Shown here in pieces: positions 60,276 to 64,000 of a DNA stretch of 64,000 bases. Source of the DNA: VAZQ01 sp963827585 (GTDB taxonomy: Bacteria; Pseudomonadota; Alphaproteobacteria; Rhizobiales; Xanthobacteraceae); assembly GCA_963827585.1 (NCBI GenBank), contig CAWHCK010000027.1, forward strand, positions 1 through 64,000, in the 5' to 3' direction. A program made the position numbers and the translations under genes. Numbering within the stretch: the stretch's first letter is position 1; the number at the start of each line of letters is the position of its first letter. The notes under the pieces were generated by a model. It was not told the origin of the DNA. It saw only the letters and a program-made list of their open reading frames with translations, and ran no database searches.

Positions 60276-61019
60276 GTGCACCTCAATATCGTCAATCCCA
60301 ATACGTCGGCAGCGATGACCCGGATCATCGCGGCGGCGGCCGCCAAGGTGGCCCGGCCAAGCACCACCATCCGCGTGGTCGAGTCGGCGTTCGGGCCGGC
60401 CTCGATCGAGGGCTTCTACGATGACGCGTTCGCTGTGCCCGGCCTGCTGGCGCGGGTCGCCGAGGGCGAGGCTGCGTGCGTCGATGGCCATGTCATCGCC
60501 TGCTTCGACGACACCGGCCTCGACGCGGCGCGGGCGCTAGCCAATGCGCCGGTGGTGGGCGTCGGCGAAGCCGCGTTCCACATGGCCAGCCTGCTCTGCC
60601 ATCGCTTCGCCGTCGTCACTACGCTCTCGCGCTCGATCCCGGTGATCGAGCACAACCTCCGCCGCTATGGCCTCGACCGCCGGTGCGCTCGTGTGCGCGC
60701 CACCGACGTTCCGGTGCTCGCCCTGGACGATCCGAGCTCGAACGCGCGCGCCCGCATCGGTGATGAGATCGCCCGTGCGCTCGACGAGGACGGCGCTGAC
60801 GCGATCGTGCTCGGTTGTGCGGGCATGGCCGACCTCGCCGCCTCTTTGTCCAGGGAGTTCGGCGTGCCGGTTGTGGACGGTGTTGCCGCCGCGGTGGCGC
60901 TGGCGGAGGGGCTTGCAGCGCTCGGGCTCTCTACCTCGCGCCGTGGCGGCTATGCACGCCCGCTCTCGAAGGACTATTCCGGCATCTTCGCGCCGTTCTC
61001 CCCAAGCGATGAGGCCTAG
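60276..61019 (+). CDS. Hydantoin/Asp-Glu racemase family protein
   Basis: The 247-residue protein starts at GTG 60276 (MHLNIVNPNTSAAMTRIIAA) and has the Asp/Glu/hydantoin racemase fold. The first catalytic Cys is in VIACFDDTGLDAARAL near residue 75 and the second in IVLGCAGMADLAASLS near 185. Both Cys, needed for two-base proton transfer, are present. It may racemise 5-substituted hydantoins or a related acid, but no hydantoinase or carbamoylase gene is nearby. The next gene, a Dpp-type binding protein, starts 150 bases on. Confidence 0.87.
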   Translation: MHLNIVNPNTSAAMTRIIAAAAAKVARPSTTIRVVESAFGPASIEGFYDDAFAVPGLLARVAEGEAACVDGHVIACFDDTGLDAARALANAPVVGVGEAAFHMASLLCHRFAVVTTLSRSIPVIEHNLRRYGLDRRCARVRATDVPVLALDDPSSNARARIGDEIARALDEDGADAIVLGCAGMADLAASLSREFGVPVVDGVAAAVALAEGLAALGLSTSRRGGYARPLSKDYSGIFAPFSPSDEA

Positions 61020-61169
61020 GCGTGGCAAGCGCTCTTGCCTAAGCTATAGGCATTTCCTGCCTATCGGCCGGCCGGTTCAAGGCAGAGTCGCCGATGCTCG
61101 CCGGATTACACGTGCCGAGCGGTTGGCACGGTCCTTGAAAATGGAAGTCGTCGTCTCAACTGGGAGGCA

Positions 61170-62831
61170 ATGATGAATAAGCTCCTATTGCTGCGGGTTG
61201 CCATCGGCGCGGCGGTGGCAGGGTTGCTGGCTGTGTCGGCGCTACCGGCGGGCGCCCAGTCGGTCGTGCGCATCGGCATGACCGCGGCCGACATTCCGCG
61301 CACGCTCGGTCAGCCGGACCAAGGCTTCGAGGGCAATCGCTTCACCGGCAACACCATGTACGAGGGGCTCACCACCTGGGACCTCTCCTCCGCCGACAAG
61401 GCGAGCGTGGTGATCCCCGGCATAGCGACCGAATGGAACGTCGCCCCCGACGACAAGACCAAGTGGATCTTCAAGCTGCGTCCCGGCGTGAAGTTCCACG
61501 ACGGCTCCGATTTCAACGCCGACGCGGTGGTCTGGAACGTCGAGAAGGTGCTTAAGCAAGATGCACTGCACTTCGACCCGAGCCAGGTCGGGGTCACTGC
61601 CTCGCGGATGCCGAATCTGCGCAGCGCCCGCAAGATCGACGACATGACCGTCGAGCTGACGACAGCGTCGCCGGATGCCTTGTTGCCAATCAACCTCACA
61701 AACCTGTTCATGGCGAGCCCCGCGCACTGGAAGAAGCTCTATGACGCAGTTCCCGCGAACGTGACCGATCCAAAGGAACGCGCCAAGCAGGCCTGGGATG
61801 CGTTCGCCCGCAACGCCTCGGGCACCGGTCCGTGGAAGATGGATCGGTTCGTGCCGCGAGAACGGCTCGAACTCGCCAAGAACGCGGGCTACTGGGATGG
61901 GAAGCGCGTCCCGAAAGTCGATCGGCTCGTCCTGCTGCCGATGCCCGAGCCGAACGCCCGCACCGCGGCGCTGCTCTCCGGCCAGGTCGACTGGGTCGAG
62001 AATCCCGCGCCGGACGCGATCCCGCAGATCAAACAGCGCGGCTTCGCGATCTACCAGAACGAGCAGCCGCACGTCTGGCCATGGCAGTTCAGCCGCATCG
62101 AGGGTTCGCCCTGGAACGACCTCCGCGTGCGCAAGGCGGCGAACCTGTGCGTCGACCGCAACGCCATGAAGGACGGCCTGCTCGGCGGCCTGATGGTGTC
62201 AGCGACCGGGACCTTCGAGCCGGGCCACCCGTGGCGCGGCAATCCGAAGTTTCAGATCAAGTACGACCCCAACGAGGCCCGCAAGCTGATGACGGCGGCG
62301 GGATTCTCGAAGGACAAGCGACTTAAGGTGAAGACGCAGACCTCGGCCTCCGGCTCCGGCCAGATGCTGCCGGTGCCGATGAATGAGTTCGTGCAGCAGA
62401 GCCTCGCCGAGTGCTTCTTCGACGTCGATCTCGACGTGATCGAGTGGAACACCCTGTTCACCAATTGGCGCAAGGGCGCCAAGGACAAGTCCGCCCGCGG
62501 CGCGCACGCCACCAACGTGACCTACGCAGCCATGGACCCGTTCTTCGCCATGATCCGCTTCCTCAACTCGAAGATGGCGCCGCCGGTATCGAACAATTGG
62601 GGATTCATCAACGATCCCGAGTTCGACAAGCTGGTCGCGGCCGTGCGCACCGCCTTCGACCCGGCCGAGCGCGACAAGGCGCTCGCCGCCTTGCACGAGC
62701 GCTCGGTCGATGAGGCGGCGTTCCTGTGGGTCGCGCACGACGTCGGCCCCCGCGCCATGAGTCCCAAGATCAAGGGCTTCGTGCAACCGAAGAGCTGGTT
62801 CGTCGACTTCTCGACGATGACCATCAACTGA
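61170..62831 (+). CDS. Dpp/Opp-type ABC substrate-binding protein (SBP family 5)
   Basis: The 553-residue periplasmic protein has ATG at 61170 after TGGGAGG and signal peptide MMNKLLLLRVAIGAAVAGLL (cleavage near PAGAQS). It has SBP_bac_5 blocks: GLTTWDLSSADKASVVIPGI, TKWIFKLRPGVKFHDGSDFN (the K-F-H-D-G signature), LELAKNAGYWDGKRVPKVDR and RVRKAANLCVDRNAMKDGLL. It delivers peptides, glutathione, opines or other compounds to the Dpp-type permease encoded next. Specificity unknown. Confidence 0.92.
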   Translation: MMNKLLLLRVAIGAAVAGLLAVSALPAGAQSVVRIGMTAADIPRTLGQPDQGFEGNRFTGNTMYEGLTTWDLSSADKASVVIPGIATEWNVAPDDKTKWIFKLRPGVKFHDGSDFNADAVVWNVEKVLKQDALHFDPSQVGVTASRMPNLRSARKIDDMTVELTTASPDALLPINLTNLFMASPAHWKKLYDAVPANVTDPKERAKQAWDAFARNASGTGPWKMDRFVPRERLELAKNAGYWDGKRVPKVDRLVLLPMPEPNARTAALLSGQVDWVENPAPDAIPQIKQRGFAIYQNEQPHVWPWQFSRIEGSPWNDLRVRKAANLCVDRNAMKDGLLGGLMVSATGTFEPGHPWRGNPKFQIKYDPNEARKLMTAAGFSKDKRLKVKTQTSASGSGQMLPVPMNEFVQQSLAECFFDVDLDVIEWNTLFTNWRKGAKDKSARGAHATNVTYAAMDPFFAMIRFLNSKMAPPVSNNWGFINDPEFDKLVAAVRTAFDPAERDKALAALHERSVDEAAFLWVAHDVGPRAMSPKIKGFVQPKSWFVDFSTMTIN

Positions 62832-62836
62832 CGGAC

Positions 62837-62875
62837 AAGGGCACCCGCGTTCCCGTTGGGTGCCCTTCCTCTTTT
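62837..62875 (+). terminator. Intrinsic terminator/attenuator between binding protein and permease
   Basis: AAGGGCACCC (62837-62846) pairs perfectly with GGGTGCCCTT (62858-62867) around an 11-base loop, followed by CCTCTTTT. It lies six bases after the stop of the binding-protein gene and 11 before the permease ATG. Such partial terminators raise binding-protein over permease expression. Confidence 0.75.
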
Positions 62876-62885
62876 GGGGGCCACG

Positions 62886-63830
62886 ATGATCATCTACGTC
62901 CTGAAGCGGCTGGTGCTGGTGGTGCCGGTCGTGTTCGCGGTGGCGCTCGTCTGCTTCCTGCTGGTTCACATCGCGCCAGGCGACCCGTTGATCTCGGTGC
63001 TGCCGCCCGACGCCTCGGCGGAACTCGCCGAGCAAATGAAACGGGCCTACGGCTTCGACCGCCCGCTGCCGGTGCAGTTCGGCATCTGGGTCTGGAACGC
63101 GCTCAACGGCAATCTTGGGACCTCGATCGCGAGCGGACGCTCCGTGATCGAGGAAGTCAGCCGCGCGGTCGGCAACACCGTGAGGCTCGCGGTGCTCGCC
63201 TCCCTGATTGGCTTCGTGTTCGGCATGCTATTCGGATTTCTGGCCGGCTACTTCCGCGACGGCTGGGTCGATCGCCTGGTCACCACGATCGCGATCACCG
63301 GCGTGTCGATGCCCCACTATTGGCTGGGCATGGTGCTGGTGATCATCTTCTCGGTGATCCTCGGCTGGCTGCCGGCCGTCGGCATGGGCGCCGGCGACTG
63401 GGCGTGGAACTGGGAACACATCAAGCATCTCATCCTGCCGGCGGTGACCATGTCGGTGATCCCGATGGGCATCGTGGCGCGCACGGTGCGCGCGCTGGTC
63501 GGCGATCTGCTTAGCCAGGAATTCGTGATCGCGCTGCGCGCCAAGGGCATCTCGGAGCGGCGAGTGTTTGTGCACGTCGCCAAGAACTCGGCGCCGACCG
63601 CGATCGCCGTCATGGGGCTGCAACTCGGCTATCTGCTCGGCGGCTCGATTCTGATCGAGACGGTCTTTTCCTGGCCGGGCACTGGGCTTCTCCTCAATAA
63701 CGCGATCTTCCAGCGCGACCTCCCCTTGCTGCAAGGCACCATCCTGGTGCTCGCGCTGTTCTTCGTGGTGCTCAACCTCCTGGTCGACGTGCTGCAGGCG
63801 GCAATCGACCCGCGCATCAAGCGAGCGTGA
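62886..63830 (+). CDS. Dpp/Opp-type ABC permease (DppB-like)
   Basis: The 314-residue protein has six membrane helices and the DppB start MIIYVLKRLVLVVPVVFAVA with the P-G-D-P motif (IAPGDPLISVLPPDASAELA). The EAA loop FVIALRAKGISERRVFVHVA and the end ETVFSWPGTGLLLNNAIFQR are characteristic. It is the first permease subunit; the second begins six bases after its stop. The terminator-like hairpin upstream reduces its transcription relative to the binding protein. Confidence 0.92.
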   Translation: MIIYVLKRLVLVVPVVFAVALVCFLLVHIAPGDPLISVLPPDASAELAEQMKRAYGFDRPLPVQFGIWVWNALNGNLGTSIASGRSVIEEVSRAVGNTVRLAVLASLIGFVFGMLFGFLAGYFRDGWVDRLVTTIAITGVSMPHYWLGMVLVIIFSVILGWLPAVGMGAGDWAWNWEHIKHLILPAVTMSVIPMGIVARTVRALVGDLLSQEFVIALRAKGISERRVFVHVAKNSAPTAIAVMGLQLGYLLGGSILIETVFSWPGTGLLLNNAIFQRDLPLLQGTILVLALFFVVLNLLVDVLQAAIDPRIKRA

Positions 63831-63835
63831 CATTC

Positions 63836-64000
63836 ATGAGCGCGCTCGCCGACGACCTCGTCCGTATCGCCAAGGTCGACAGAGCGCGCGGTTATTGGAC
63901 GACCGTCGGGCGGCGGCTCATCCGCGATCCGGTCGGCGTTGGCTGTGCGGGAGTGATCCTGGTGATCGCGCTCGCCGCGCTGCTGGCGCCTTATCTAGGC
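63836..64000 (+). CDS. Dpp/Opp-type ABC permease (DppC-like), cut by the window edge
   Basis: ATG at 63836 opens MSALADDLVRIAKVDRARGY and continues RRLIRDPVGVGCAGVILVIA into the first membrane helix before the window ends. The head with R-D-P-V and the following helix are typical of DppC. The remaining genes of the operon (ATPases) should follow outside. Confidence 0.85.
   Translation, partial: MSALADDLVRIAKVDRARGYWTTVGRRLIRDPVGVGCAGVILVIALAALLAPYLG

Overview
The window looks like a chromosome segment from a high-GC alphaproteobacterium of the order Hyphomicrobiales, most like the Bradyrhizobium/Rhodopseudomonas/Xanthobacteraceae group. The pointers are the small conserved proteins typical of that group, three Bug-type (tripartite tricarboxylate) binding proteins without permeases, DUF6894 and DUF1127 proteins, and the palindromic intergenic repeats. 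This placement comes from protein style and gene content, not from a marker gene.

Region 1 (about 1-11.4 kb) is accessory DNA with low gene density. It holds the right end of an IS3-like element that cuts a type IA topoisomerase gene, a remnant XRE regulator, a heavily frameshifted phytoene-dehydrogenase-like gene, two serine-recombinase remnants, a CusA-type efflux fragment, a tRNA-Phe-like gene antisense to the end of a small CDS, a series of small conserved proteins (several frameshifted), an integrase-core transposase remnant and a tyrosine-recombinase tail. This looks like the decayed residue of one or more integrated elements.

Region 2 (11.4-45.4 kb) is a dense catabolic and transport region. 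In order it carries: a VanAB-like Rieske oxygenase and reductase; a FecR protein overlapping a CHASE2 cyclase; a GNAT enzyme, two DUF6894 proteins and a SelW-like protein; a LysR regulator divergent from a TPP-enzyme/cupin/cupin/Bug-receptor cluster; a Tat-exported GH1 glycosidase; a BisC-like molybdoenzyme; a VOC protein; a universal stress protein; a collagen-like lipoprotein; a DapA-like/SDR/Bug cluster; a CoxL-like molybdenum hydroxylase subunit; a nitrate/sulfonate-type ABC transporter; an M15 peptidase; RidA; an amino-acid-type binding protein; a TumE/TumA-like toxin-antitoxin pair with a palindromic operator; a DUF1127-Bug fusion; and an O-methyltransferase.

Region 3 (45.4-64 kb) starts with a membrane protein/winged-helix regulator/UppS operon bracketed by two nearly identical ACTTTG-N5-CAAAGT inverted repeats. 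It continues with a URC1-URC4 pair (the URC uracil catabolism route) followed by a TRAP transporter, a DUF3142 gene overlapping a large uncharacterised exported protein, a zinc alcohol dehydrogenase, two acyl-CoA dehydrogenases, a hydantoin-racemase-like protein, and the start of a Dpp-type ABC operon that runs off the right edge.

A cross-cutting feature is that at least ten otherwise intact genes carry single-base indels, several at short homopolymer runs. Either the assembly has residual indel errors or the lineage is decaying. For those genes I give the span of the reconstructed gene and the approximate site of the break.
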